A stretch of DNA of 64,000 bases from contig JAPJQL010000014.1 in the NCBI GenBank assembly GCA_030825115.1, positions 4,839-68,838 of the forward strand, read 5' to 3'. Both the position numbers and the translations under genes were made by a program. This DNA comes from Lachnospiraceae bacterium. GTDB lineage: Bacteria > Bacillota > Clostridia > Lachnospirales > Lachnospiraceae. The notes below the pieces were generated by a model. It was not told the DNA's origin and made no database searches. It saw only the letters and a program-made list of their open reading frames with translations. Below, one piece after another: positions 56,374-64,000 of the stretch. Each line of letters opens with the position of its first letter. Position 1 is the first letter of the stretch.

Positions 56374-57564
56374 CTATTCATCCTGCCCCAGCCCCTCAAC
56401 GGCCTCTCTGATCCGTCTCATGCATTCTTCCACCATGCTTCTTGGCGCCGCCACATTGATCCGCTCAAAGCCTATGCCTTCCTCCCCAAAGATGTATCCT
56501 TCATCCAGGGCTACCTTCGCCTTCTTCTGCATCAGCTCTTCCAGCGCTTTTTCATCCGAACAATATGCTCCCAGATCCAGCCACACCAGATAAGTCCCCT
56601 GGCAGTCCGTCACCTTCGCCTTTGGCAGATGCTCCGCTGCAAACGTCTCGATATAGCGGATATTGCCGTCGATATACTCCCGCACCTGCTCCAGCCACTC
56701 TTCCCCCTCCGTGTAAGCCGCAATCACCGCCGTCAGGCCAAACGGACTGCACATGGAAACAGAAAACCGCTCATCTGTGATCTTTGTCCATCTCCTCTGA
56801 TACTCCGGGTTTGTGATCACGATATTGCTGAACTGCATCCCTGCCAGATTAAAGGTCTTGCTTGGGGCAGTGCAGACAACGATCCTGTCTGCGTACTCCG
56901 GCGCCACCTTCGTCAGCGGGAAATGTTTGATGCCTACCCTTGTCAGGTCCGAATGGATCTCATCCGAGATAATCCATTTGTCATATTTTTTCGCGATCTC
57001 CACAACCTTTCGAAGCTCCTCCTCAGTCCAGACGCGCCCCACCGGATTGTGAGGATTGCACAGGATCATACCCCGGTTCTTCTCATCCGCAAATTTGCGC
57101 TCCAGATCCTCAAAATCCATCTCATACGTATTGCCCGCACGGATCAGAGGATTGTTTACCACCACCCGCTTATTTGCCAGAATCTTATTTGTAAATGGAT
57201 AATATACCGGGCGCTGGATGATGATGCCGTCTCCCTCGTCTGACAGGATATTGATGAGAAATGCCAGCGCAGGCACAACGCCGGGGCAAAAAAAGATATC
57301 CTTCGGGTTCAGCTCCCAGCCAAATCTCCGGCTGTACCAACCGGTTATGGCATTTTTACATTCTTCGTTCTCATATAAGGTATATCCGAAAATCTTTTTG
57401 TCGATCCGCTCATGGAGCGCCCGGATGATCGGCTCCGCACATGGCAGGTCCATATCCGCAACCCACATGGACAGGGCGTCTTTTGGCGCTCCCTCCGGCA
57501 TACTGTCCAGCTTGCTCGTATGGGTCCCCCGTCTGTCCACCGGTGTATCAAAATCATATTTCAT
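56374..57564 (-). CDS. MalY/PatB-family aminotransferase (probable C-S lyase)
   Basis: This 396-residue fold-type I PLP enzyme has ALSMWVADMDLPCAEPIIRALHERIDKKIFGYTLY, VVPALAFLINILSDEGDGIIIQRPVYYPF, LCNPHNPVGRVWTEEELRKV, WIISDEIHSDL and the PLP lysine in CTAPSKTFNLAGMQFSN. Members cleave cystathionine or cysteine to pyruvate, ammonia and thiol (beta-lyase) and some act as regulators (MalY). It is read away from bioY. Exact substrate unknown. Confidence 0.9.
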   Translation of the reverse strand: MKYDFDTPVDRRGTHTSKLDSMPEGAPKDALSMWVADMDLPCAEPIIRALHERIDKKIFGYTLYENEECKNAITGWYSRRFGWELNPKDIFFCPGVVPALAFLINILSDEGDGIIIQRPVYYPFTNKILANKRVVVNNPLIRAGNTYEMDFEDLERKFADEKNRGMILCNPHNPVGRVWTEEELRKVVEIAKKYDKWIISDEIHSDLTRVGIKHFPLTKVAPEYADRIVVCTAPSKTFNLAGMQFSNIVITNPEYQRRWTKITDERFSVSMCSPFGLTAVIAAYTEGEEWLEQVREYIDGNIRYIETFAAEHLPKAKVTDCQGTYLVWLDLGAYCSDEKALEELMQKKAKVALDEGYIFGEEGIGFERINVAAPRSMVEECMRRIREAVEGLGQDE

Positions 57565-57676
57565 CTTATCTGCCCTCCGTATAAAAATATCCTGAAACTG
57601 CTTCTATTCTACGCTTGTCCAAGGCTTTTTGTCAAGAAATGCCCCGCCTGCCGGATATCGTTTTTTTGCTCTACAA

Positions 57677-57730
57677 TTGTAAACTCATCTCTATTTTTCA
57701 GTTGACATTCCGCTCCGGCACTTCTATAAT
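57677..57730 (+). promoter_or_regulatory. bioY promoter with BirA-like operator
   Basis: A perfect sigma-A promoter has TTGACA (57,702-57,707) and TATAAT (57,725-57,730) with a 17-base spacer. TTGTAAAC (57,677-57,684) and AGTTGACA (57,700-57,707) are 15 bases apart and resemble the BirA operator halves (TTGTAAACC and GGTTTACAA); the second half covers the -35 box. Biotin-bound BirA would thus block bioY. A further ATGTATC/GATACAT dyad is in the leader. Confidence 0.65.
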
Positions 57731-57785
57731 GAGGTATGTATCAGACACTTTATAATCAAAACAGAACGATACATCGGAGGTAATC

Positions 57786-58343
57786 ATGAAACAAAAATTC
57801 ACAACCCAGGAACTGACAAAGATGGCGCTGCTCACGACCATGATCTGCGTTTCCGCCTATATCACGATCCCGCTGCCATTCACCCCTGTCGCCCTGACGG
57901 CCCAGACCCTGGTCGTAAACCTGATCGCGCTGCTTTTAGCGCCCGGGCAGGCCGTATTCTCCATAGGCATCTATCTGCTGCTCGGCCTCATCGGCCTTCC
58001 CGTCTTTTCCGGCGGCATGGGCGGACCTGCCAAGCTGTTTGGGCCTTCCGGCGGCTACCTGCTGTCATACCTGCTCGCCGTTGCGCTGATGTCCTGGCTA
58101 AAAGGAAAAAAATACAGCTTTGCCCGCTACAGCGCGGTGACGATCCTCGTTGGCATGCCGGTCATCTATTTCTTTGGAAGCATCTATATGAAAATACTGA
58201 CCGGAATGGACTGGGCAGGCGTTCTCACTGCCGCCGTCCTGCCGTTTATCCCGCTCGACCTGTTTAAATGCTTTGCCGCTGCATTGATCGCCAAACCGGT
58301 ACAGGCGGCGCTCTCAAAGAGTGCGTATGGGCAGGCAGGCTAA
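57786..58343 (+). CDS. bioY: Biotin transporter S component
   Basis: This 185-residue protein has six membrane helices and the BioY signature: FTPVALTAQTLVVNLIALLLAPGQAVFSIGIYLLLGLIGLPVFSGGMGGPAKLFGPSGGYLLSYL. It binds biotin and works with the energy-coupling ECF module, which is not in the window. CGGAGG precedes its ATG. Expression from a strong promoter with a BirA-like operator suggests biotin auxotrophy or scavenging. Confidence 0.96.
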   Translation: MKQKFTTQELTKMALLTTMICVSAYITIPLPFTPVALTAQTLVVNLIALLLAPGQAVFSIGIYLLLGLIGLPVFSGGMGGPAKLFGPSGGYLLSYLLAVALMSWLKGKKYSFARYSAVTILVGMPVIYFFGSIYMKILTGMDWAGVLTAAVLPFIPLDLFKCFAAALIAKPVQAALSKSAYGQAG

Positions 58344-58366
58344 ACAATGCACTTCCTTATATAAAA

Positions 58367-58404
58367 AATCCGATTGAGAAGATTTACTCCTTCCCAATCG
58401 GATT
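58367..58404. terminator. Bidirectional terminator of bioY and the HTH gene
   Basis: AATCCGATTG (58,367-58,376) and CAATCGGATT (58,395-58,404) form a 10-bp stem, with A-rich sequence before and TTTCATTTTT after. It overlaps the stop of the converging HTH gene, so the hairpin sequence also encodes that protein's last residues (NPIGKE). Confidence 0.85.
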
Positions 58405-58626
58405 TTCATTTTTCGGATCCTCTACAAACCGGACAATATCGTTCGGAGTACAGTTCAGATATCGGCACAGCCTCTCTAACGTCAGCAAGGTCATATTGTT
58501 GCCCTTCTTAACCGCATCCAATGTCTTATTGTCCAGAATACCGTCTTTCAGAATCTTGTACTGAGTGACACCTCTTTCTTTCATCGTCTCCCATAACGGG
58601 CTGTAATCGATAATGGTACTCACCAT
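58384..58626 (-). CDS. XRE-family (HTH_26) regulator
   Basis: This protein of about 80 residues (MVSTIIDYSPLWETMKERGVTQYKILKDGILDNKTLDAVKKGNNMTLLTLERLCRYLNCTPNDIVRFVED) matches the compact HTH_26/YozG-like type of XRE regulator. The frame extends upstream to 58,734, but family length supports 58,626; a GTG directly follows and a GAGAAAG stretch is very close, so the start is uncertain. It is divergent from an 80-aa gene that it may regulate. Confidence 0.8.
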   Translation of the reverse strand: MVSTIIDYSPLWETMKERGVTQYKILKDGILDNKTLDAVKKGNNMTLLTLERLCRYLNCTPNDIVRFVEDPKNENPIGKE

Positions 58627-58767
58627 CTTTCTCATATGATGATTAAGTATATCCATCATTTTGAAAAATATATATTGTGATTCTGCCCGCAATTTTTTAT
58701 AATTGGGTATGTATACGTTAATGAGACAATACATAATTCTTATTTTTGAGATCAGGGGGTATTTAAA

Positions 58768-59010
58768 ATGAATTTTGATGATTTAACAGAAAGACAGAAA
58801 AAGAATCTGGAAGAATTTATGAAAGTGACCATGGCCTGCGACGAAGAACAGCTCGCCGCCATCGACCATCTGATTCCGATGACACAGGAACTGTTTGAGC
58901 GCTGTCTCGACACGCTGATCCAGATCAATGCCGTCAGACAGATTGACAGCCTGCTGCAGGAGTTTCCTGAGATGGCTAAAAAATGCGGGGAGGCGCTGGA
59001 CGAAGAATGA
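58768..59010 (+). CDS. Small acidic helical protein, unknown
   Basis: This 80-residue protein (MNFDDLTERQKKNLEEFMKVTMACDEEQLAAIDHLIPMTQELFERCLDTLIQINAVRQIDSLLQEF onward) is all-helical and acidic with no membrane segment. GGGGGT precedes the ATG. It is transcribed alone, ending at a terminator at 59,037-59,070, and lies divergent from an HTH regulator. I do not recognise the family. Confidence 0.65.
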   Translation: MNFDDLTERQKKNLEEFMKVTMACDEEQLAAIDHLIPMTQELFERCLDTLIQINAVRQIDSLLQEFPEMAKKCGEALDEE

Positions 59011-59036
59011 TGTTCCTTTAAGAATTGGCATGCAAC

Positions 59037-59070
59037 AGAGACAGCCCCAAAAGAGGCTGCCTCTGTCTTT
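59037..59070 (+). terminator. Terminator after the 80-aa gene
   Basis: AGAGACAGCC (59,037-59,046) pairs with GGCTGCCTCT (59,055-59,064) with one mismatch, followed by GTCTTTCT. It may also terminate the nitrate-type operon arriving from the other side. Confidence 0.7.
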
Positions 59071-59087
59071 CTCCCATGCTTTTTTCG

Positions 59088-60017
59088 CTATGCTTTTTTT
59101 CCCACGAACATTTTCCAAAAGCAAAACAGTACCATTCCTATGATAGCTGTCGTCAGATAGATCTGGAATCCTGCAATCTGTTTCAACACGCCGCCGGCCA
59201 GCTCCTGCCCTGCGCCCATAAAAAAGGCGCTGGCCTTATTGGTCGCCACGACCCCGATCGCCATCGGGAAGGTAAGCCCTGCAAATCCCGGAGAGAACGG
59301 CACCGAATAAAACTCCGGCAGCTTCACGATGATAAACGCCAGGGAAGCCATCACACAAAACGTAAGGACGCACACAAGGGCCGCATTCGGCGTCTTGGCC
59401 AGGTTCAGATAGCTGACCAGGCAGAGGCTGCAGGGCGCCAGCACAATCGCCTGCGTATGTAAAAATGCCGGTTTTACCTCTCTGGTTGCCAGCCGCCATA
59501 CCATAAACGGGATGATGATGGTATAAATTCCAAGCCCCCAGTACAGGACAGCCGCCGCCATCGCCGGAGGCAGCATCGCAGCGCCTGCCACCGTGGAGAC
59601 CATGATACCGTTGCAGGTCACAAACCAGCTCGGCACGAAGGTGTCCAGATTTACGCCGCGGGCCACATTCCTCGTCAGGAAGATGACGATGTGTACCGCA
59701 TGGACACAGACAGCCGCAATCAGCACATATCTGGCTGCCGTCGGAAACCAGGCGGCATAGTAGCTGCAAAGGATCATCGCAACCATCGTGATCCCTGCAT
59801 AAAGGCTTGCCGGGACCGTATTCTTATACTCTCCGTTTACCACGGACGGGTACAGGACCACTTTTCCGATATAAAAGAGCAGGATGACCGTAGATGCCCA
59901 CATCGTCAGATGGCGGACCCAGTCATATCCCATGGACTGATACACATTACTCAGGGTGGCCGCCCCCAGCATCGTAGGTACAATGGCGATCGGCATGTTT
60001 TTTAATCGTTCTTTCAT
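59088..60017 (-). CDS. TDT-family membrane transporter
   Basis: This 309-residue protein has about ten membrane helices and belongs to the tellurite-resistance/dicarboxylate transporter (TDT) family: PIAIVPTMLGAATLSNVYQSMGYDW at the start, SWFVTCNGIMVSTVAGAAMLPPAMAAAVLYWGLGIYTIIIPF in the middle and FSPGFAGLTFPMAIGVVATNKAS near the end. Members move small anions such as malate, sulfite or chloride. As the last gene of a nitrate-reductase-type operon (12 bases from the oxidoreductase), nitrate, nitrite or formate are candidate cargoes; this is inference. Confidence 0.85.
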   Translation of the reverse strand: MKERLKNMPIAIVPTMLGAATLSNVYQSMGYDWVRHLTMWASTVILLFYIGKVVLYPSVVNGEYKNTVPASLYAGITMVAMILCSYYAAWFPTAARYVLIAAVCVHAVHIVIFLTRNVARGVNLDTFVPSWFVTCNGIMVSTVAGAAMLPPAMAAAVLYWGLGIYTIIIPFMVWRLATREVKPAFLHTQAIVLAPCSLCLVSYLNLAKTPNAALVCVLTFCVMASLAFIIVKLPEFYSVPFSPGFAGLTFPMAIGVVATNKASAFFMGAGQELAGGVLKQIAGFQIYLTTAIIGMVLFCFWKMFVGKKA

Positions 60018-60029
60018 CTCAGTCTCCTT

Positions 60030-61262
60030 CTAGCGTGCGTCATAATAGAATTCAAAATTATCCTTCGTATGGAAAAAATCGGAATAGTCAATGTCAAATA
60101 ACGGCTTCTTCACTCTGGATACATCGATCTTACGCGCGATCAGCTGTGCCAGCACGCCGCCGTAAGACAGATCCCCCTGCAGGATCGCCCCATAGATCTT
60201 TCCGTTTTTATGGATGATCTTGCGGTACATATCCCCGGTATCATCCACCAGTTCCTCATAGCTGTCGTCAGGCCGCACCGGAAGTCCCAGGGACATCGTC
60301 GGAATCTCCAGGAAGTTCATCGTCGATTTGCTGGCAAAGAAATCCTCCATAGACATCCGGTCCCCGGTCATATTGGCGGCTGCGATCATTCCCTGCTTCA
60401 CCGCCACCGGCCAGATCGGGGTCCGTCCGGTCACATCCCCTGCTCCGTAGATATCCGGCACGCTGGTCTGCCCATACTGGTCGATCACCAGTCCAAAACG
60501 GTCCAGCTCCACGCCGGTCCCCTCCAGAAAGCTGATGTTTGGGCGCACTCCTGCCGTCACTACCAGCAAATCGCAGGGAAGTACTCCGCCGTCTGCCAGC
60601 TCGACCTCACAGATATGGCCATTTTCGTCACAGTTCACCTTCCTGATTCCCATTCCCAGGTGAAGCGTCACGCCTTTTTCGGTAAACGCCTTCTCATACA
60701 CTGCAGAGCTGCGCTGATCAAGCTGCTTTACAAGAAGCCAGTCTTCCACCTCCACCAGATCGACCGTCTTTCCCATATGCAGAAATCCTGCCGCTGCATC
60801 CAGACCCGTCAGGCCGCCGCCCATCACGACGATATGCTTCGCATCTTTCGCCTCATCGCGAATCGCCTCCGTCTCTTCAATATCGCGGAACCCGTAGACG
60901 CCTCCTGCTTCCCGTAGTCCCTCGACCGGCGGCAAAAATGCATGAGAACCGGTAGCGATCAGCAGCTTATCATACGAAATGCTGCTCCCGTTGGAAAGCC
61001 CCACCTGTTTCTCTGTCTCGTTCAGAGAAACGCAGGACACCCCTTTTCTCCAGTCTGTCCGGTAACGGGTCTCAAAATCCGGTTCTGCAAAACAGAGCTG
61101 CTCCTTTGAGCGCATCCCGCTCATATAGTGGTGAAGGATGCATCTGGAATAGATGGCGTCATCCTTTGACACCAGGATGATCTCAGCGTCCGGCTGGTGC
61201 CGTCTGATCTCCCTTACTCCGTTTACCCCCGCAGCGGACGCGCCTAATACCACATATCTCAT
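60030..61262 (-). CDS. FAD-dependent NAD(P)H oxidoreductase (NarC/NirB-N-like)
   Basis: This 410-residue protein starts at ATG 61,262 after GGAGGTG. It has two Rossmann motifs (VVLGASAAGVNGVREIRR and VVMGGGLTGLDAAAGFLHMG), an FAD loop (DKLLIATGSHAFLPP), PCDLLVVTAGVRPN and DIYGAGDV. A C-terminal interface domain (EIPTMSLGLPVRPDDSYEELV, LSYGGVLAQLI) follows. It should pass electrons from NAD(P)H to the ferredoxin-like subunit. The ATG overlaps the stop of that gene. Confidence 0.9.
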   Translation of the reverse strand: MRYVVLGASAAGVNGVREIRRHQPDAEIILVSKDDAIYSRCILHHYMSGMRSKEQLCFAEPDFETRYRTDWRKGVSCVSLNETEKQVGLSNGSSISYDKLLIATGSHAFLPPVEGLREAGGVYGFRDIEETEAIRDEAKDAKHIVVMGGGLTGLDAAAGFLHMGKTVDLVEVEDWLLVKQLDQRSSAVYEKAFTEKGVTLHLGMGIRKVNCDENGHICEVELADGGVLPCDLLVVTAGVRPNISFLEGTGVELDRFGLVIDQYGQTSVPDIYGAGDVTGRTPIWPVAVKQGMIAAANMTGDRMSMEDFFASKSTMNFLEIPTMSLGLPVRPDDSYEELVDDTGDMYRKIIHKNGKIYGAILQGDLSYGGVLAQLIARKIDVSRVKKPLFDIDYSDFFHTKDNFEFYYDAR

Positions 61263-61681
61263 TCCCGCACCTCCTCCATCGTGATTGCGCCCATCGGGCA
61301 GATTTCCACGCACATCGGGGCCGGAGAACCGTCTTCGGTCCTGTGTACGCACATGTTGCATTTCATGATCTCCTTGTGTTCGATCCGGTCGCTTTTAAGC
61401 ACCCCATACGGACAGGCCATAATGCACATATAACAGCTTGCACACTGCTCCTTGTCATACTCGACCTGCCCGTTATCCGTGTTCTTGTGCATAGCTCCGG
61501 TCATGCAGGTATATACGCATTCCGGCCGGTCACAGTGACGGCAGAATATAGGCGTGCACTTCTGGCTGCTGTCGATCACGACCCGGTTTCTGGCATCGCA
61601 GCTCTCATGGCTGACCACGCATGCCGTCACACAGGTGAGGCAGCCGATACAGCGGTCCCTGTCAATTTTAATCCGATACAT
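61259..61681 (-). CDS. Ferredoxin-like subunit with four [4Fe-4S] sites
   Basis: This 140-residue protein has four cysteine clusters: CIGCLTCVTAC, the CRHCDRPECVYTC group, CASCYMCIMACPYG and CNMCVHRTEDGSPAPMCVEICPMGAI. This is the DMSO-reductase-type beta-subunit pattern (HycB/NapG-like). It wires the FAD oxidoreductase to the molybdenum subunit. It is 15 bases after the catalytic gene. Confidence 0.92.
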   Translation of the reverse strand: MYRIKIDRDRCIGCLTCVTACVVSHESCDARNRVVIDSSQKCTPIFCRHCDRPECVYTCMTGAMHKNTDNGQVEYDKEQCASCYMCIMACPYGVLKSDRIEHKEIMKCNMCVHRTEDGSPAPMCVEICPMGAITMEEVRE

Positions 61682-61696
61682 TTGCCATTCCCTCCT

Positions 61697-63775
61697 CTAC
61701 GCTTTCTCAAACCATACCGGAGTCGCCTTGTAGGACGGCTCTTTGGAATATGGGTCATACACTGACGGGGTCAGCCGGTTGCATTCGATATAATGAATCG
61801 GCGCATACAGTTCTTTTTCCGTCACATTCTCTGTGATCCGCACCTGGAATCCGGCCGACTGTCCGTTGACAGAATGGACACAGATCCGGTCATTTTCCAC
61901 GATTCCATGAGCCGCCGCCATCACCGGATTCATAAACAGGTATGCCTCCTTCGCGCTGACATCCTCCACAAACTGGACTTCCTTCGTCCTGGACTGGGTA
62001 TGCCACTGCCCTACCGAACCGCGTCCCGTGTTGAGCATCACCGGATACTCCTCGGTCAGCGGAAGAGGATTCTCCTTCGGAAGCTCAAACATGAACTGCG
62101 CCTTTTTGCTTGGCGTATAAAAATTCCCGTCCTCAAACAGCCGCCTCTGGTCTTCCTTAAGCGTTTCCCCTTTCCGAAACGGCCACTGGATCCCCCTGGA
62201 GTTCTCAAGTCCCTCCCAGGTTACTCCGGTCATGTCAAGGGGCATGCCTTCGGAACATTTTTTCATCAGCTCGAAGCACTCCCTCGGAGTCTCCCAGCCG
62301 TTCAGCAGCTCTCCCATCCCCAGGGCCTTTCCCACGCCTAAGATCGCCTCATAATCAGAAATCTCATGTTCTCCCCTCGGCAGGCACGGGCGCATGGCGG
62401 ATATCCGCCGCTCCAGATTGATATAGGTGCCTTCCTTCTTGATGCCGGGCACTACCGGGAAGAATACGGTACAATCCTCGGCGCTCTCGATCGTATCGTA
62501 GATATCCTGCACCACAAACAGCTCCAGCTTCTCTGCCGCACGTGCAAACGTCTCATTGTTCGTCCAGCTGTGGCGCGGATTGGTGCACAAGATCCACAGT
62601 CCCTTGATCCTGCCCTCGTTGATCCCTTCGATGATCTGGTTGTAGGTTGCGGTCGGCTTTTCGGCCAGCACGGCCTCATCCACGCCCAGCGCCGCTGCTA
62701 CCTTCGCCCGTCTCGCCGGATTGTTGAAATCCCCGCCGCCGTAGAGTCCTGCCGTATTGCTGTAAGCCCTGGATCCCATCGCGTTGCACTGTCCGGTGAT
62801 GGAGCATGCGCCGGTCCCCGGCCGTCCGATATTGCCGGTCATCAGGGCAATGTTGATGATGGACTGGGCCGTCCTCACAGCCTCGTATCCCTGGTTCACG
62901 CCCATCGTCCACCAGAAGGACACCCGCTTGCCGCTGTGGATCAGCTCCGCCAGTTCTGTGATCTGCTCCGGCTCAAGCCCACAGCTCTCTTTTGCCTTGT
63001 CCAGTGTGAAATCTGCGACAAACGCTTTAAACTCCTCATATTTTTCCGTGTGGGCGGCTATGTAGGCCTCATCCACATAATCCTTCTCGATCAGGAGATT
63101 TGCCAGCGTGTAGAACAGGCAGAGATCCCCTTTCCATTTCACCGGATACCAGTGGTCTGCATTCATCGCCGTCTCAGATCTTCTCGGGTCGATGACGATG
63201 ACTTTTTTCTCCGGGTCTTTGTTTAAAAGGACCCGCCTCCAGAGAATCGGATGCGCCACAACCGGGTTTGCCCCGACAAAGATGATCCGGTCGGACAGTT
63301 CCAGGTCATTCAGCGTATAGCAGGGAGCGTCAAATCCGAAGCTCTGCTTGTGGGCGACCACCGCGGTTGCCATACAGAGCCTGGTATTGCCGTCCACATG
63401 CGTCTTTAAATAATTCCGCATAACATGGCCAAACAGCGCAAACTCTTCCATCGTGAGCTGCCCTGTGCTGATCCCCGCCACGCTCTCCGTTCCGTACTTT
63501 GCCTGCAGTTCCTTCAATTTATCCGCCACATGGGAAAAGCCTTCCTCCCAGGACACTTCCTTCATCGTGCCGTCCGCCTGGCGAATCTTAGGCAGCGGTG
63601 AAGTCTTCACCACCGTCTGCTGCTTATCCAGAGAAAGCCCCTTGATGCAGCAGAATCCGTTGTTGACCGGATAGCCTTTTGTTGGCAGCACTTTTACGAT
63701 CCTGCCATCTTCCACATAGAAATCCATGTTGCAGTCCAGCGCACAATAGTTGCAGGTAGATTGTATCTTCTCCAT
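61697..63775 (-). CDS. Molybdopterin oxidoreductase, nitrate-reductase type
   Basis: This 692-residue enzyme has an N-terminal [4Fe-4S] site (Cys8, Cys11, Cys15, Cys42 or 43) and a molybdenum-ligand context NTRLCMATAVVAHKQSFGFDAP, with Cys about residue 134, typical of assimilatory (NasA/NarB) nitrate reductases. Also present are MGVNQGYEAVRTAQSIINIALMTGNIGRPGTGACSITGQCNAMGSR and the MGD-binding C-terminal domain (VMLNTGRGSVGQWHTQSRTK). With the next two genes it matches the narA-narB-narC type cluster described in Clostridium perfringens. Formate dehydrogenase is the main alternative, but there the ligand context differs. AGGGGG precedes the ATG. Confidence 0.87.
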   Translation of the reverse strand: MEKIQSTCNYCALDCNMDFYVEDGRIVKVLPTKGYPVNNGFCCIKGLSLDKQQTVVKTSPLPKIRQADGTMKEVSWEEGFSHVADKLKELQAKYGTESVAGISTGQLTMEEFALFGHVMRNYLKTHVDGNTRLCMATAVVAHKQSFGFDAPCYTLNDLELSDRIIFVGANPVVAHPILWRRVLLNKDPEKKVIVIDPRRSETAMNADHWYPVKWKGDLCLFYTLANLLIEKDYVDEAYIAAHTEKYEEFKAFVADFTLDKAKESCGLEPEQITELAELIHSGKRVSFWWTMGVNQGYEAVRTAQSIINIALMTGNIGRPGTGACSITGQCNAMGSRAYSNTAGLYGGGDFNNPARRAKVAAALGVDEAVLAEKPTATYNQIIEGINEGRIKGLWILCTNPRHSWTNNETFARAAEKLELFVVQDIYDTIESAEDCTVFFPVVPGIKKEGTYINLERRISAMRPCLPRGEHEISDYEAILGVGKALGMGELLNGWETPRECFELMKKCSEGMPLDMTGVTWEGLENSRGIQWPFRKGETLKEDQRRLFEDGNFYTPSKKAQFMFELPKENPLPLTEEYPVMLNTGRGSVGQWHTQSRTKEVQFVEDVSAKEAYLFMNPVMAAAHGIVENDRICVHSVNGQSAGFQVRITENVTEKELYAPIHYIECNRLTPSVYDPYSKEPSYKATPVWFEKA

Positions 63776-63850
63776 TTTTGTTCCCCCTGTCAGTATTTGA
63801 TATCCCTTTTGTGCAATAGCCGTAGGGTCGGCATGGTAAACATTGATAAT

Positions 63851-63901
63851 ATTTTAACTATAACAGAAAATAGAAACAAAGCCGTGATGATAATCACGGC
63901 T
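63851..63901 (-). promoter_or_regulatory. Leader of the nitrate-type operon: hairpin plus promoter
   Basis: Upstream of the molybdopterin gene a 9-bp hairpin (63,880-63,888 with 63,893-63,901, loop GATA) is followed on the minus strand by a T-rich stretch, like a terminator for the gene upstream. Within that stretch TTGTTT (63,874-63,879) and TAAAAT (63,851-63,856) are 17 bases apart and form a likely promoter. Another hairpin, ACCGCA/TGCGGT, ends the window at 63,985-64,000. If transcription started further upstream, the first hairpin could act as an attenuator. Confidence 0.5.
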
Positions 63902-64000
63902 CCCGAAAATATTTGCTCAATTTTTTCAGATCAGGGACAAACACCCGGGTTTTCAACACTTGTAATTGAATAAAAGTCCTACAAACCGCAGAAATGCGGT

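Overview
The window reads as chromosome of an anaerobic, spore-forming Clostridia member, most likely Lachnospiraceae. The evidence is a spoIIIA sporulation operon, two oxygen-sensitive class III ribonucleotide reductases, a B12-dependent methionine synthase split from its reactivation domain, GC-rich coding sequence and strong AGGAGG-type ribosome binding sites. Most genes are on the minus strand. The species cannot be fixed from the sequence alone.

Region 1 (1 to about 14,400) is the right part of a prophage or prophage-like element; its late genes and left end lie outside the window. The early module runs leftward from a Cro-like repressor (10,391): micro-ORFs, DUF1351 protein, ERF recombinase, SSB, ERCC4 nuclease, CHC2 primase, DUF927 helicase, an iteron-like repeat field that may be the replication origin, small zinc proteins, a PAPS-reductase-like protein and an ArpU/sigma-like late regulator. 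Near the left edge a near-consensus promoter carries a LexA-type SOS box exactly in its spacer. A CI-like self-cleaving repressor faces the early operon across a compact switch region. It is followed by AT-rich cargo (a TM2 protein and a DUF4041/T5orf172 protein), a predicted antisense-oriented small RNA and a tyrosine integrase.

Region 2 (14,450-19,260) is the spoIIIA operon (spoIIIAA to spoIIIAG, leftward from a sigma-E-like promoter). The prophage abuts the end of spoIIIAG, where spoIIIAH normally follows, so it may split this sporulation operon.

Region 3 (19,260-31,200) holds a wall-binding protein, rlmH, an esterase with an acyltransferase-like protein, a response regulator with a ComEA-like lipoprotein, a small regulatory pair with a long operator palindrome, a PAP2 phosphatase, a GH25 lysozyme and a metF / activation protein / metH operon.

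Region 4 (31,200-41,440) holds a zinc-ribbon membrane protein, an orphan PTS IIC-like permease, a D-cysteine-desulfhydrase-like enzyme and a six-gene Ytr/MacB-like ABC export operon with its own GntR regulator.

Region 5 (41,500-58,400) is largely nucleotide metabolism: carAB with a palindromic MITE inside its leader; nrdD1 with a C-terminal redoxin domain under two NrdR boxes; hflX; a second nrdD with nrdG and dut; then a cytidylate-kinase-like protein, a MalY-type aminotransferase and bioY under a BirA-like operator.

Region 6 (58,400-64,000) has a small regulator and a nitrate-reductase-like operon: molybdopterin catalytic subunit, four-cluster ferredoxin, FAD oxidoreductase and TDT-family transporter.
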